From: Heterocephalus glaber
Taxonomy: Eukaryota > Chordata > Mammalia > Rodentia > Bathyergidae
Reading direction: 5' to 3'
Assembly (NCBI RefSeq): GCF_000247695.1
Contig: NW_004624848.1
Coordinates: 5,620,447-5,684,446 of the forward strand
Length of the DNA: 64,000 nucleotides
Shown here: positions 1 through 12,094 of the stretch, in pieces
Layout of the letters: the number at the start of each line of letters is the position of its first letter
Numbering within the stretch: position 1 is the first letter of the stretch
The notes under the pieces: generated by a model
Told to the model about the DNA's origin: nothing
What the model saw: only the letters and a program-made list of their open reading frames with translations
Database searches by the model: none
Position numbers and translations under genes: made by a program

Positions 1-112
1 TGCAGGGGAAGGGGAAAAAAATAAGAACCAAGATACTCATGTAATTGTACAAGTTTCCAACGATGAATGCAACTGTATTTTATACCTAGAATGTACCAAT
101 AAACTTAATGGG
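1..112 (+). mobile_element. L1 3' UTR end, sense, cut by window edge
   Basis: This is the last part of an L1 3' UTR. It starts with an A/G-rich stretch (AGGGGAAGGGGAAAAAA) and runs to ATGTACCAATAAAC, followed directly by an AAAT repeat that probably grew from its A tail. The same sequence occurs in reverse complement near 10.02-10.14 kb and 30.49-30.60 kb, which supports a repeat family. The element's body lies upstream of the window. Confidence 0.75.
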
Positions 113-114
113 AA

Positions 115-149
<35 letters not shown>

Positions 150-150
150 A
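113..150. repeat. (AAAT)n microsatellite
   Basis: About nine tandem AAAT units follow the L1 3' end without a gap. Microsatellites seeded by retrotransposon A tails are common in mammals. Confidence 0.95.
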
Positions 151-380
151 GGAGGCTTGTGATACAGCGCCTTCTCATCTGAGCAGGACCAGAGGGCTAA
201 GAACCGAACGTGGTCGTGAACACCACCCTGTGCACATGTGGACTCCTGATACAGCTGGCAGTGGGAGCCCTGAGGAAAACCCCACTTAAAACTGTTCAGT
301 AGGCCTAAGAATACATTTCTCAAAAATAGCCATTGTTTTTTAAAATAATTTTAAAGGTGAAACGTGACTCTCATTATCTT

Positions 381-427
381 GATGTGTGTGTGTGTGTGTG
401 TGTATGTGTGTATATGTATATGTATAA
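381..427. repeat. (TG)n microsatellite with TATG tail
   Basis: A run of TG dinucleotides decays into TATG/TATA units. Confidence 0.9.
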
Positions 428-546
428 CATTAGGGTAAATCTGTGTGTGAAAGGCAAATTTATAAGGCTTCTAAAAGATAACTAGGATAAAATACTCATG
501 ACTTTGATGAGGCAATATGTTTTTGTTGTTTTGTTTGATTTTATTT

Positions 547-758
547 TCTTTGTTTTTCAGACAGGGCTTCTCCATATTTGTCTTTGTTTTTCAGACAGGG
601 CTTCTCCATGTCTGTCTTTGTTTTTCAGACAGGGCTTCTCCATGTCTGTCTTTCATGCTGGCCTCAAACTCACTATGTTGCTCAGATTCATCTCATCTCT
701 CAGTGATCCCGACTTCATCCTCCCAACTGCTGGGATTACAGGCGTGCACCACTAAATT
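547..758 (-). mobile_element. B1 (7SL-derived) SINE with internal 34-bp triplication
   Basis: Read on the minus strand this is a B1-type SINE. The plus strand shows the reversed landmarks CTGGGATTACAGGCGTGCAC near 730-750 and CAGACAGGGCTTCTCCAT near the 3' side. The segment that normally occurs once is present three times with an exact 34-bp period (starts 547, 581, 615). The open frames across it on the plus strand are by-products of the repeat and are not coding. Confidence 0.85.
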
Positions 759-1149
759 CTGACTTAATTAGACAGTATTCTTATACTAGCCAAAATAAAG
801 TGATATTCATTGAAAATATTGAGAAATAGGATTAAGTTGAAATTAGGACCTTTGGATTATCAAGCTGGTCAAGAAAGTGAAAGAGCATGCTACATTCCAC
901 AAAACTGGAGTTTATGTTTGCAAAGTATGTAACAAAAATAAACTAAACTCATATCCAAGGTATAGATAAAACTTCAGAAAATGTTTAAGAAATATATATT
1001 TAGTATAAAAATGTAGTCACATAATTTCAAAATTAGGAAAAATTTCATGACTAGCAGTTTAAGATGAAATCTAACTTCAATTTAAACTACTAAAGTGCAC
1101 CCAACTTCATTTGTAATCAGGAAATTTCAATGTAAAACTACAATGAAAT

Positions 1150-1880
1150 AGTCGTCAGTGTCAAGGTATAGCCTATAGAATGGGAGGAAATGCTTTCAAA
1201 CTCTTCCTCTGACAAGAGATTGGTATCCAGAATATATAAAGTACTTCAAAACTCCCTAGCAATAATAGTAATAGGCCATCCACAATTGACAAGGGTCCTG
1301 AACACTCACACTTCTCCACAACAAATATCCAAGAGGCCGACAGTGATGCAAACATAAACTCAAAGTCTTTAATCCTTGGGGAGAGAGAACTAAAATCACA
1401 GTGAGAAATCTACTCAACCTAGTTGAGTGCTTATTCATAAAGAACATGGTGGAAAGTACGCTGATCGTGTGGAGAAAGGAGCCCTTGCACACTGCTGGTG
1501 GGAGAGAAATCAGTATAGCCATTACAGGAAACATTACAGGGTTCCTCTGAGAACCAAGAGTATAATGACTGTATCATGCGGGACTCTCACAGCTGTTTAC
1601 ACATCCAAAGGAAATGAAACCAGTGTCAGAGACACCTGCACCCCCATGTCCATCCCCAGCAGCAGTCACAGTAACCAAGGAATGCCAACAACGAAGTCTC
1701 CATGACCAACTAACGGACAAAGAAAAGGTGCTTTACATAATGGGATGCTATCTGGCCATGGGAAGAAGGGAATCCTCCCCTGTCAGCAACATGGGTGAGC
1801 CTTGGAGAGCACTGTAGGAACTGAAGTAATTCAGGTGCAGAAAGACAAGCACCGCTGAGCTCACCAGTGTGTGGACTCTA
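1150..1880 (+). mobile_element. Old L1 fragment, ORF2 C-terminal part, sense
   Basis: The sequence follows the ORF2 C-terminal region of ancient mammalian L1s: a 'tagaatgggaggaaatgctt' segment, then 'ggtatccagaatatataaag', then the 'cacactgctggtgggag' segment that encodes the conserved ORF2 HCWW-like motif. Frames change several times, so it is a dead copy. The short ORFs at 1427-1705 and 1614-1817 are fragments of this decayed frame. The 3' boundary is uncertain. Confidence 0.75.
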
Positions 1881-3745
1881 AGGCATGGGTTTTATCAAGG
1901 TGGCTAGCAGAGGCCAGAAAGTAAGGAGAGTGCAGGAAGGGGACCCCGCTGGAGAGCAGCAAGGCCCAGCTAGAAGGGAGAAAGCATTTGGGTGTACTGA
2001 ACAGTCAGGTGATCAGAGCCAGCAACCAGCCAGAAGTCCGAACACGACAGGCAAGCAGCTTGGAAGTTCTCACTCTTCGGAGATTACAAACTCCTCAGGA
2101 GAGAGCCGTGTTTTATCTGGCTTAAACTTTATGCAATTTAAACATTTATTGAGACATCATAGGTTATCCCACTAATATGTATCATTTAATAATTGAGAAA
2201 ATAAAATACCACTAAACTCCTGTTAGAAGATTAATGATTAAGTCTGCTGAAATCACCCAGAGATGGAGAAATTTGGCATTAACTGTTTCCTGCACTGCCA
2301 TGGGGAACACTAACTGATGTAATGGGCAATACGTACACAGTGAACACTACAGATGTGCAAACTACACCGTATTATATACAAGCTAATGTACAATTCTTAT
2401 GCACATTGTACATGAGTGGTGTATAATTACTTCAGATTCTGGTTGGTAATATCTACTAGAGTTGAACCCTCACACTCTAGATTCAGCAATTCCAGTTCCA
2501 CAGCTACATTCAAAATACATGCAACCACATTTTCACTAAAAGATATATGAAAGAATGTTCAAAACGTTATTTTCCATAATAAATAAAAACATCTCATATT
2601 TCTAGCATAATTTGTAAATCAGTTGTAATATTTTCACCCACTGAATATGAAGCAGTAGTAAAAATGAATACACTGTGGCTCCCCAAAAGCATATAACCCC
2701 TGGAACGCAGAGGAAAAGACCACCTTAGACACAAATGCACCCATTAATGGTATACAAAACATTGATACATGCCTAACTTTCCATAGTATCAGAGAAAACA
2801 CAAACTACTACCAGTAGACGGACGGAGAGCTAACGCCTGTCAGGCAGCGGAGGGAGCAGGCTCTTCCGGTGTGCTGGCTCAGACTGGCCGGCCGCTGCAC
2901 TCCTAGGCTCTGTGGCAACGCTTCACTACAAATTGACAGGGTGCTGTGACAGTACTGGGTTACATTTCAGAACACCTAACAATCCAGTAACACACCACAA
3001 AACGACAATAGCAAGCTTCTCAACATGAGTTCGGCCAATTCTGCACGTTCATGTGTGTAGCAAAAGAGTTTAAGCATGTAGGTGACAAATAGCTGGAATA
3101 AAGCTTAAAGTACTATGAAAGTTAGATGTATAAATACACTTAGCCAATTTAATAATATTCTTTTATTCCCACGGAGCCCATATAACTATATTCATTTGTG
3201 TAGCAAATCAAATTTTCTTAGTTTATTTACATTTATTATGGCAAATTTGAAATGTACTGGAAAATGTTATGAAAATATTCAGCTGAGACTTAGACCACTG
3301 TTTACAAAGTAAAATTTGAAGAAAACATTATACAAGAAATTTATTTAAATGAGAAAGTTTTCAAAGGATTTTTATTTTACTTATAGTTAAATCATAGTGA
3401 ATATCTTCTCATAAATGTCAGTGAAAGAAGTTAGCTTTTGTGACCCAGTATGCTTTACTGTGAAATATAATGCAATTTATTCGGTGAGGATAATAGTTCA
3501 GTTCTCTTCCTGTGTGACAGATAAACTTCAGGATATCCTGACTTCTTATTTCCTAAATTTGCAAACATCAAACTAACACAACTCTACCAGTTATTTTCCA
3601 ACACCCTTTTTACCTTTTCAAAATGTACTGTTTGTGTCTGAGATAAAAGGCATAGAGTTGTGCCTGTCATTGGGCCATGTATTGTTTCTGTTTAAAGGCA
3701 TAATTTGATGTTTATATATTCTAGTAATTATGCATAGTTTACCTA
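1881..3745. other. Unassigned AT-rich sequence
   Basis: No gene, RNA or clear repeat family is recognised. 2815-2925 is locally GC-rich with several CpGs, including CCGGCCGC near 2889. The first few hundred bases could still be decayed L1. Confidence 0.5.
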
Positions 3746-4107
3746 CAATGGACCTTGAGTTAAGACTGGCCTGACATATAAGCAACTTGGGTTACAACTT
3801 GTAGTTTTTACTTGTGACCAAAGTCTTGAGTTACGACCTGAATGCTGGCCTGAATGCTGGCCGCTTGCCCTTCCAGATGGTCTCAGATACAGATTTAACC
3901 CTTACAGAGCTCTGGAAGGAACATTACAGCATCCTTTCCTGTGTGAGGTTGAGAAATTCTGGGCCAATGTCTCTCTAAGGACCCTGAGATCCACCTGTAC
4001 ACAGGAGAGACTGTGAAGGCTGTGTAGAGGAGCTGAGCCTTCACTGACCAACTTGAGTTACAACCGGCCCTGGGAATGAAATGAGTTCCTGAGTCAAGGG
4101 CCCACTG
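3746..4107. mobile_element. Tigger-like (Tc1/mariner-type) nonautonomous DNA transposon
   Basis: The ends are imperfect inverted repeats. The left end reads CAATGGACCTTGAGTTAAG, and the right end read inward on the minus strand is CAGTGGGCCCTTGACTCAGG. The left flank is TA, as expected for TA target duplication; the right flank is CA, consistent with one decayed TA. Motifs like GAGTTACRACC recur inside, near 3828 and 4052. No transposase frame remains, so it is a MITE-like derivative. The exact family name is not certain. Confidence 0.6.
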
Positions 4108-4640
4108 CACTTTCTTCTGTGAATTCTCTGTTCAGTTTGATGTTAACATAAATTGAGATATGGATATTTTCCTGCTTAACTTGCCATATTCCATATGACA
4201 GTAAAAGTACTATAATATGAATGTCAATTTTAAACTACCAAAGTCAGTTTGCATACAGAGAAGAACATTTAGAAAGATTTCATTTTGATCTTTCCATTCA
4301 GATAGCTGCTCTGTCCTTTTGTTTTCTTTTTTCTTCTTGTTTACTTGAACTTAACACCTATTTTTTGCTGTGTAGTTTAACTCTAAAAGGACATATTCCC
4401 AGGCATCGTTTAACTGGTAGTCACAGACATCACAACCTAAAGGGACGCTGTCTGCCTGGCTGCTACCTGTCGTCACAGATCTGTACAAACACCTCTCGCA
4501 AGCTTGCTGTGACTTTGGAACTATCAGATGGGTTTATCTAAGAAAATTGTTCACACTTTACAGTGGCAATTGTCACATATGATTTAAAACATTATAACAC
4601 AATTAAAAGATGAGATTCAAAGAATCCTTGTGTGGAGTCA
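4108..4640. other. Unassigned sequence
   Basis: AT-rich DNA. The open frame at 4221-4541 has no recognisable domain or compositional support and I do not call it coding. Confidence 0.5.
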
Positions 4641-4720
4641 TTTGTTTTGGTGCTGGGATCAAACCTAGGCCTCATGTTGTGCTAAGCACACCCGCTACCG
4701 ATGAGCTACCTCCCCAGCCT
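4641..4720 (-). mobile_element. ID-type tRNA-derived SINE, antisense
   Basis: The reversed body of a tRNA-derived SINE is visible: GGTGCTGGGATCAAACCTAG (B-box side, 4649-4668), then a spacer, then GAGCTACCTCCCCAGCCT (A-box side). It is diverged, with no clear target-site duplications. Confidence 0.8.
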
Positions 4721-6693
4721 GGAAATACTGTGTTTTTAAGTTATAAGGGAATATTAAGAGGACACAAAGACACAAACCACGGAAGCTCCACTGTCTCGTA
4801 GACTCGTTACTCAAAGGCTAGATGCAGTTCACTATACCAACTTCACAAGGTACCTTCAAGAGCTCAGTGAGATGTGTTTGATGCCTGGTGCTGTTTCAAT
4901 ATTGGTGCAGTAGCTGTGTCCCCTCAGCCAGCTGAGACCTGGGAAGTGCTCAGACTAGAGAAAACCGTCCCCTGCCCAGGAGCTGAAGCGCAATCTCCCT
5001 TGCAGCAGTAGGATGCAGAGCATGGTCACCGGGACGCTACATGCTGGTTTTCGGGCCCTGCAGAGCTGCACAGGCAATTGGGGTGAGGGGGACCAAAGGC
5101 TGCCACCTTGGTACAGTGAGAGAGGAAAGGGAAGCCTTGGGTTCTCTGGTGGCAGAGCATTGCTGACCTTCCTAGGACCCGGGCGCACAGAGGCACCAGA
5201 AGCACTGTGCTATCAGTTAGCTCAGTGACTGAGCAAAGTGGCTGCTCCCTGCTTCAACTTCTCCCCAAAGTGAGAAATGCCCACCCCTTATCTGAGTGTT
5301 CTGATTATTAGTAAATGCAGGTGAATTAAGAAAAACTAGCTGGTGTGAAGTACAGGAAGAAGGCTCTAGCCAAAAGGTTCAAAACTAGAGAGCAAAGAGT
5401 TAACATGCTTTGATTATTTAAGCAGTTGGACATGTTCAGAACAGACACTGTTGCTTTTACACAATTTTTGATTTCCAATTATTTGTATCTATCGATGAGA
5501 AACCTGCAGTTCCAGAGAGCTGACTGCACCTTCCTCTATCTGTGTGTACACTCACCCCCCACACACACACACATGCACATGCACACATGCGAATAGAATC
5601 CTAATCACCTGTCTGTTGTGATCTGTGTTAGTATTGTCAATCTATCCTCTACTTATCTCCATTAGCCCAGGTGTGGTGTGAATGAATAACAATGATCAGT
5701 CCATGGCGTAACACCACAAAAACCTGTCTTTTTGCTTTTGCTTTTGATTTTTGCACACAGTCTGGTCTGTGAGCACTGTCCTCATTAAGCCCTAGGGTGT
5801 TGAAGTCGTCCTGCTCTTGCATGTCCTGTTTGTCATGCCACTGTAACAGAAACCTCCGAAGGGCCTCAGACTAGTAACTGTGTCTTCTGGCCCAGAAGTG
5901 AGCTGGTAGCTGGGCCACCACCGGGTAAACAAGCTTGGAAGTTTACACATGTACTCAAAAAGCAAGGTTGGAAACTTTTGGTGAGCCACAGCAATTCCCA
6001 TACAATTTGTCATTTTTATCCAAATATGCCCACTTTGTCCTCAGAGGAAGCAACCTAACACCCCAGCCCAGCAGCAACAATGGCATGTCCTCCGTTCGCC
6101 TATAGGGAAGTCTCCAGTGTGTGATGATCTCTTCACAGAATGAGCAGCTCAAGTTTCCGCTTGAGCCAGAAACTTAGGGGATAAAGCTTTGAGTATGCTT
6201 TCTCTTCATACATTAAATCCTCTGGTCAGTTGGCACTGGCATAGCAGGGCTGCTGCAGTCATGAGAAATTCCTTCCTTTGGATAAGTCAGGAACAAGGAC
6301 AGCAATCCTGGTCTGCAGCTCCTGTAAATTCCAAGACACTTCTGGACGGACGGTCCAGGGAGGGCAGAGGCAGGACACTCCCGCCCAAGACTTCGCTGAA
6401 GAGCAGTGCCCTTGCCGTGTGAAGACCCTGGCCCTGACATCCACGAGAGTCTTGCTTTCTCATTAATCCTTTGCTGCATCTGAAAAGGGCTTTACAAAAT
6501 GCCATGCTGTGGGTTCTGAGGGGCAATTTTAGGCCATCAGATACACAGAGACATCTGGGGACGCAAGAGCTATTTTAGGTCTTGCATCACTACCTCCTCT
6601 TTCAGGTACTTCAGAAAATATATTCTCCCAAAATCTAAGAAACATTTTTGTCTATTAAATTCAGGTCATTTCCAAGTGCTAAAACCCCAAGTT
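4721..6693. other. Unassigned sequence with small CA repeat
   Basis: No gene is supported. A short CA/CATGCA repeat occurs at about 5555-5590. 4955-5228 and 6213-6526 are locally GC-rich and open in several overlapping frames on both strands, which is what GC-rich non-coding DNA gives. None shows a recognisable domain. Confidence 0.5.
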
Positions 6694-6779
6694 GAGGGTT
6701 AGGGACATAGCTCAAAGGTAGTGTTCTTGCTTAGCCTATCGGAGGCCTGGGTTCCATGCCTAGCTCTGAAAGAAAATAA
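6694..6779 (+). mobile_element. ID-type tRNA-derived SINE, sense, old
   Basis: A diverged ID element: an A-box-like 'gggacatagctcaaaggtag', a B-box-like 'gggttccatgcc', then a short A-rich tail. It lacks the intact tRNA fold and 3' CCA context of a tRNA gene. Confidence 0.8.
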
Positions 6780-8017
6780 GCTTGATTTGTCACTGTCAAT
6801 ATAGTCAGCAAGAAGGGTAAAATTCAATCCTAACCTGTACGTTCCAAAGTCTGTGACCTAACCTGGTTACCCTGAGTTTTGAATTTTTTCCCTTGTAACT
6901 TTTCCACATATAATTAAAGAGCAGTGATTCCAACTTAAACATATTTGTATCTCTTAAAACATACTTGTATCTCTTTTCAGCATACAATGCATCTGTATTA
7001 ACTTTATATTGAAAATGTTCACTTTAATGAACAAGGTTCTGAGGTTATATAACACTTCAAACTAACTTCATCGATCTCTCACTATGACAAAGTGCCTGGT
7101 CACCAGTACTATATCCTGCATTTGATCAATTTTATCTATGCCAACTTCCTTGGGGATGAGTTTACACAATCTCTCAAATTCAAAGGCAGTAACATTATGA
7201 CCCTGGCTTTGTGTTTTGGTAGCATTGTGCTCAGTTTTAAGTCCACAGTCAATGTGCAAGTTCTTTTTTGTTATTATTGTTCCCCATAAGCTCTTATTAC
7301 TTACTGTCCTCTTTCTTTATTCTCATTTCATCAAATACAATTCATTATTTTATAAAATATTCATATTATTAAACTATTTCAATTTTTCTATGCCAATTGT
7401 AATCTAGCTTTCTGTTTTTAAAAGTGCATTGCATGTTGATCCCATCCTTCACCAAACGACAGCCTCCCTGAGCGAAGGCAGAATCTTGTGTGCATTTGGG
7501 ACACGTTTTCCACAGCACCACAGAGGCAGCTGCTAGAAGTGTTAAGGAGGATAGAGATTATCATGGTACAGTGACCCAAAGATAAAGCGGTATCCACTCT
7601 CTGGGTCTGAGTATTCAAGCAGCATCAGAACTGTCAGCAACAAGCCATGGTCAGGTGAACACACAATGCATAGCTTATCTTCACAGACATTGCCTGCTTG
7701 GAGATGCATGTAGTGGCACTAAGATAGAGGCAAGGGCCACTGAGCAAGATTTTGAAAACCAATATTCTTCTCTTCCTTGTATTGCTTATATGTATATTAC
7801 AACAATGCATTAGTCCTTGTGTAGCTTAACCTTGTTCATAGTCCTTCATATATGTTATAGATTTATATAATTTTCTCAATTAAACTTTAATAAAGCTGGA
7901 CTAGTTCTTGTGCAATAATATTAGACTTCTTTATTGTCACCATTGTTGTCGTCAAAAGCAGTACAACAAATATTATTTATTTAGTGGTTTCTACACGTAA
8001 TGAAGCCTTGTGTGTGT
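6780..8017. other. Unassigned AT-rich sequence
   Basis: Apart from the protein-like ORF at 7068-7259, nothing is recognised. 7800-7990 is strongly AT-rich. Confidence 0.5.
7068..7259 (-). pseudogene. Protein-like ORF of unknown origin, possible processed pseudogene fragment
   Basis: The minus strand has a 63-residue frame ending at 7068. Its composition is protein-like, with a charged, mixed segment FEFERLCKLIPKEVGIDKID and a C-terminus LVTRHFVIVRDR. The frame stays open upstream past the listed start, into an A-rich run. I see no convincing splice acceptor, no ATG with context and no domain I can name. An old processed-pseudogene fragment fits best, but a chance ORF is possible. Confidence 0.2.
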
Positions 8018-8470
8018 GGTCTAGATAGGAAGTGTCCCTCCACACTCAAGTATCAAAGGCAGAGACCAAATTCAGCAGTGTTCAGGGTTGGGGCCTCAGA
8101 AGGTGATCGGGTCATGGGGACTCTGCTTCCTGAGTGGATGAATCCATGGAAGGATCCTAACAGAACAGAATGCTTCCCTGGTAGACAACGGGAATGTAGC
8201 AGTTGGCGCTTAACTGTAGCAAACAGGTCACAGGAAAGTTAAAACTATACTGCGTCATAAGCCCTGTCTCTTCAGCTCTTCCACTCTCTCTCTCTGCTTC
8301 CCGGTTGTCACGGTTTCTTTGCCACACCCTTCTGCCATGATGTTTCTTCTTGAAGCCCGTGTACCATGGACTGAAACCTCTGAAACTGTGAGCCAACATA
8401 AACCTCTTCCCCTTTCTGTTGCTTTTAGCAGATATTTGTCACAGCATGGACATCTGAAGAACACAGTGTG
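8018..8470 (+). mobile_element. ERVL-MaLR-type LTR, sense, diverged
   Basis: A non-coding solo LTR-like element of the mammalian MaLR group. In order it shows 'ggtgatcgggtcatgggg' (8104-8121), a CT-rich stretch with 'cttctgccatgatg', 'gactgaaacctctgaaactg', a poly(A)-signal-like 'aacataaacctcttcccctt', and a 'tttgtcacagcatgga' end. No protein is encoded. Copies of the same pattern lie at 47.8, 48.8 and 50.7 kb. Boundaries are approximate. Confidence 0.65.
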
Positions 8471-8951
8471 CTTTTCTAACATTTTGGTCTTTCAGGTAAG
8501 CCTATGGAATAGATGCTTTCGATCATCGCATGTCCTTTCTGTTAAATGAGAAAACAGTCCCCTGATAATTACTCAGAGTTTCCAGGGACACATAATTATT
8601 GATAAAGTTTGGTTTGAAAATGAAATCTGGTTTTAAATATTATGAAATAACATGTATTTTAAACCATTTTTAAATTGTCAAACTGGCAAATACAGTGTTG
8701 TGTTTCTGAAGTGTATGTCACTAAGTAGACTGCAATTTTACCCCAATTTTTATCAGATCACTCTTTTTTCTATCTTTTTTTTTTGTGGTAAATGATTACC
8801 CTTAATTGTGCCATTCAGTGTTAGCATCTTACTGAAATATAAGCTCTGAGAAAAACTAAAGGTATGTTAATAAAATGAAAGCTCTGGGAACATTTACAAA
8901 GGAGCAGTGGAGCAATTCTCATTAATTAACAACAGTAAAATGGGAATTGCT
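8471..8951. other. Unassigned AT-rich sequence
   Basis: No gene or repeat recognised; AT-rich throughout. Confidence 0.5.
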
Positions 8952-9090
8952 AGCTAGGGATGTTGACATGGGCCTGTAATCCCAGCATGTGGGAGGCTGA
9001 GGCAGGAAGATTGCCCTGAATTCAAAGCGTCCTGGGCTGTAGAGTAACTTCACGGCCAACCTAAATGACAGAGTGAGACTTTCTGGAAAA
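8952..9090 (+). mobile_element. B1 (7SL-derived) SINE, sense
   Basis: The classic B1 order is visible: GGGCCTGTAATCCCAGCAT (8970-8988), GGGAGGCTGAGGCAGGAAGA, then 'cctgggctgtagagtaac' and 'gacagagtgagac'. It is a full-length monomer, moderately diverged. Confidence 0.9.
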
Positions 9091-10014
9091 GATAAGCAAA
9101 GAGCATTGCTAAAGATTTAAAAAGTGCAGTGAGTTAAAAGTATTGAGAATAAAACCATTAGGTAAACGTAGAAAAGTGGCCGACATTATTAATGTAATCA
9201 AATAGAAGAAATTTAATTACATAACCTATACTATACAAAAACACTTAAAAAGGATACTAAACAGCGTTTTCCAGGATAGAGTAGGCTGAAATTCAAATTA
9301 ACCTCTGGTAAAATTTCAGTATGCTCAAGCTTCCTTAGTAGATATAGCCATACATATTTATGTATATGTATTATTTTAAATATTCAAACTATTCTATTCC
9401 ATTGTTCCTCCCTCCAAAAATTAGATTTTGAAGTAATATAAAGTATGGCCAAAAATGTATACTTAATAATGTTCACTATATTACTACATTTAATCCCACA
9501 AAATTTAAACAGCAAAGTATTTTAAGATAGATTTAAGGAGTTCCATAGTAGTTGCCCAATAGAATATTATATTTTCATACAATAGTGCCTAAGTACGTTT
9601 TAAGTATAAAAGAAGGCAGCAGCATCACGTATTTGGCAAGGAGTCTCCACGCCATCTTCTGAGGTGACTGTACCTTCGTGTCTTCCCCCTTCCAGCAGCT
9701 GAGCCCCAGGACTGCTCTGTTCAGACTACAGCCCTGCCCACTGCTGCACCGCCGTTTGAGTTTGAGTTTCCGCAGAAAGATCTTGCTGCATATCTTTTCT
9801 GCCCTATTCCATACTATTTGGTGAGTATTCAGAGCATTGGAACATTTCAGATTGGGGTGTTTTTTCACAGAGGTACTGTGAGAATTTTTTGCACATTTTG
9901 GAGTCAAGAGTGTTCCCCAGACACACGTTTAGGAAACATTTTCACCCCAGCTATGGTTTGTCTTGTCTGCTTTAAGGAATGTTTTAGATAATGGCATTGT
10001 AATTCTTTTTCCAT
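9091..10014. other. Unassigned sequence
   Basis: AT-rich DNA. The 110-residue minus-strand frame at 9575-9907 has no recognisable motif; it spans the only GC-richer patch and I do not call it coding. Confidence 0.5.
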
Positions 10015-10265
10015 TTAGTTTATTGGTACACTTAAGTATACAATACAGTTACACTCATCATTGGGATCTTGTACTTTTACATGAGTATCTTGGTTCTTAT
10101 TTTTTCCCCTTCCCCTGCCCTCCCTTCACCCCCTCCACCCTTCCCTGTTTACAAAGACTTTGTTTCCATGTTTTTCCTTTTCTCAAACTTTTTCTTTTCC
10201 CTTCTTTCCTTTCCGCTTCCCCTCCCACTTTCCCTATTCCTTTAGATGTAATTTTAATAAAATGC
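10015..10265 (-). mobile_element. L1 3' UTR, antisense
   Basis: The plus strand reads ATTGGTACACTTAAGTATAC followed by pyrimidine-rich DNA, the reverse complement of the L1 end at 1-112. A related pyrimidine-rich stretch follows the L1 3' end at 60.24-60.50 kb. The plus-strand ORF at 9963-10274 is an artefact of this polypyrimidine stretch. Confidence 0.75.
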
Positions 10266-10339
10266 AACTTCTAGATTCTTTCATGTGTTGTGCTGTTTGT
10301 GTTTGATCTGCAATGTCATCACTAAAACAAAAGTAACTT

Positions 10340-11484
10340 AGATTTCTTTCCTATGTTTTACTAGAGAAATTTTTAGGTTTGAATTTTGCATTTTGGGCTT
10401 TCATCTATTTTCATGTAATTTTTGTGAAAATTGCAACCTTTCTCTATGCTGATTTATTTTATACATGTACATTCAATTTATCAAGCACTGTTCTTGAAAG
10501 TACATTATTCTTTATTGAATTCTTTGTACATTCTTTTCAAATATTCATTAACTATAGCTACCCAGCCTATTTGTGTCTCTGGTTTCAGGTTCTCAGATCT
10601 TTATGCCTACTTTGCTAGTGTGATCTTCTCTAGATTATTGCATTTTCATACTTTGACTTGAAATTAGTTATTTTGAATATTCCAACTTTATTTTTCTCCA
10701 GAGTATAATAATTTGCTACTATCTACATATTGTTTACCAGAATGGCAACTGGGATTGTTTTTAATTTGTAGGTCAAATTAGGAGCACTGGCACCTTAACA
10801 ATATTAAATATTCCAATTGTTGCCAATGCACTAGCTATTTTTGGATATGTCTTGTCAGATTGTTTTGCCTTGCAACATATAAATCACACAAGTTTTTTTA
10901 CATGTATTTGTAAATATTTCATTCTTGGTGTTAATGTAGTGGCACAATTTTTTTAATTGTCCTGGTCATTTTAATTGCCCATTGATTGTGAATAAGAAGG
11001 CATTTGCTTATGCATATTGATCTAGTTATCTACAAACTTGCAACAATCACTTATTAGTTACAGGACATTTCTTGTAGTCTTTATCATTTTCTACATAAAA
11101 CTATTGGCACACACACAGACTCAGACACACACACACACACACCTACTTTTCTTCCTGTGCAAAGCACATGCTTTCTATTTATTTTTTATATTACACTAAT
11201 AGCACACTGAAATAGAGAAAGAACACTCTTGTCTTCCTCATGGTCTTATTGGGAAAGGGTTCAGGATTTTCCCATTGCTTCTGATTTATTTAAAGATGCT
11301 TTAGGAAGTCAGGAAGAGCTCTGTCCTAGCCTGCAGAGATTTTACATGAATTTGTGTTAGATTTTTTCAAATGCTATTTTGGATTTCAATTAAAATGATT
11401 TTGCATTTATCTTCTTTACCCTGTTAACGTCACGACATTCAGCATTGCTTTATGAGTGTTGACCAGCCTAGTTTTCATGCATAT
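10340..11484 (-). mobile_element. Old L1 ORF2 fragment, antisense
   Basis: The sequence matches antisense L1 ORF2 in order. Landmarks are 'ggcaccttaacaatatta' (10790-10807), the reversed RT/C-terminal linker region, then 'ccctgttaacgtcacgacatt' near 11420 and 'gagtgttgaccagcctag' near 11454. It is badly decayed, with no long ORF on the minus strand. A CA microsatellite interrupts it at 11109-11142. Confidence 0.65.
11109..11142. repeat. (CA)n microsatellite
   Basis: A CA repeat with one GACTCAGA interruption. Confidence 0.9.
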
Positions 11485-11486
11485 CT

Positions 11487-11545
11487 GTCAGCTTTCCCAT
11501 CACTGTGACACAATGCTCAACACCCATGATTTAAAGGAGGAGAAA
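11487..11545 (-). mobile_element. ERVL-MaLR-type LTR, antisense, first piece (split)
   Basis: The reversed 3' end of a MaLR-type LTR: GTCAGCTTTCCCATCACTGT, then 'ttaaaggaggaga'. The sequence then changes to L1. The expected continuation of the LTR resumes at about 14297, so this is one LTR split by an L1 insertion. Confidence 0.55.
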
Positions 11546-12094
11546 TCGAATGTTTTAAAAATCTTTATGAGTCCATGTTTGTAGGACATATTGATTACAG
11601 TCAGCACAGGGAGCTGGTACATGTACATAACACATTTCAATTTCCTTTGCTGCCCCTTCACTTCCTCCTCCCTTTTATGCCAGCATCAGATTCATTTATT
11701 TATTTTAGAAGTTAATTATCAGACATATACATTAACAACCAGATTAGCAGGCCAAAAAGATATAACATACATAAGACAATTATATAAAATCAAAGTACAT
11801 GTTTAGATACATTGTCCATGCTGGATTACAATAACTTTTTCTATTTTCCTATTATCTGTCTTCTACACCACACTTTATTTTATACTGAATTTATCATATA
11901 AGAAAAACGATGTGATTGTTAAGCTTGTGTATTTGATTCACTTCATTTAACATTATGGTCTCAAGGTGCATCCATTTTCCTACAAATGACTCAAATTTAT
12001 CCTTCTTAATGACAGAGTAGTGCTCCATTGCATGTGAATACCACATTATCTTAATCCATTCATCTGTTGATGGACATATAGGTTGCTTCCAAAA

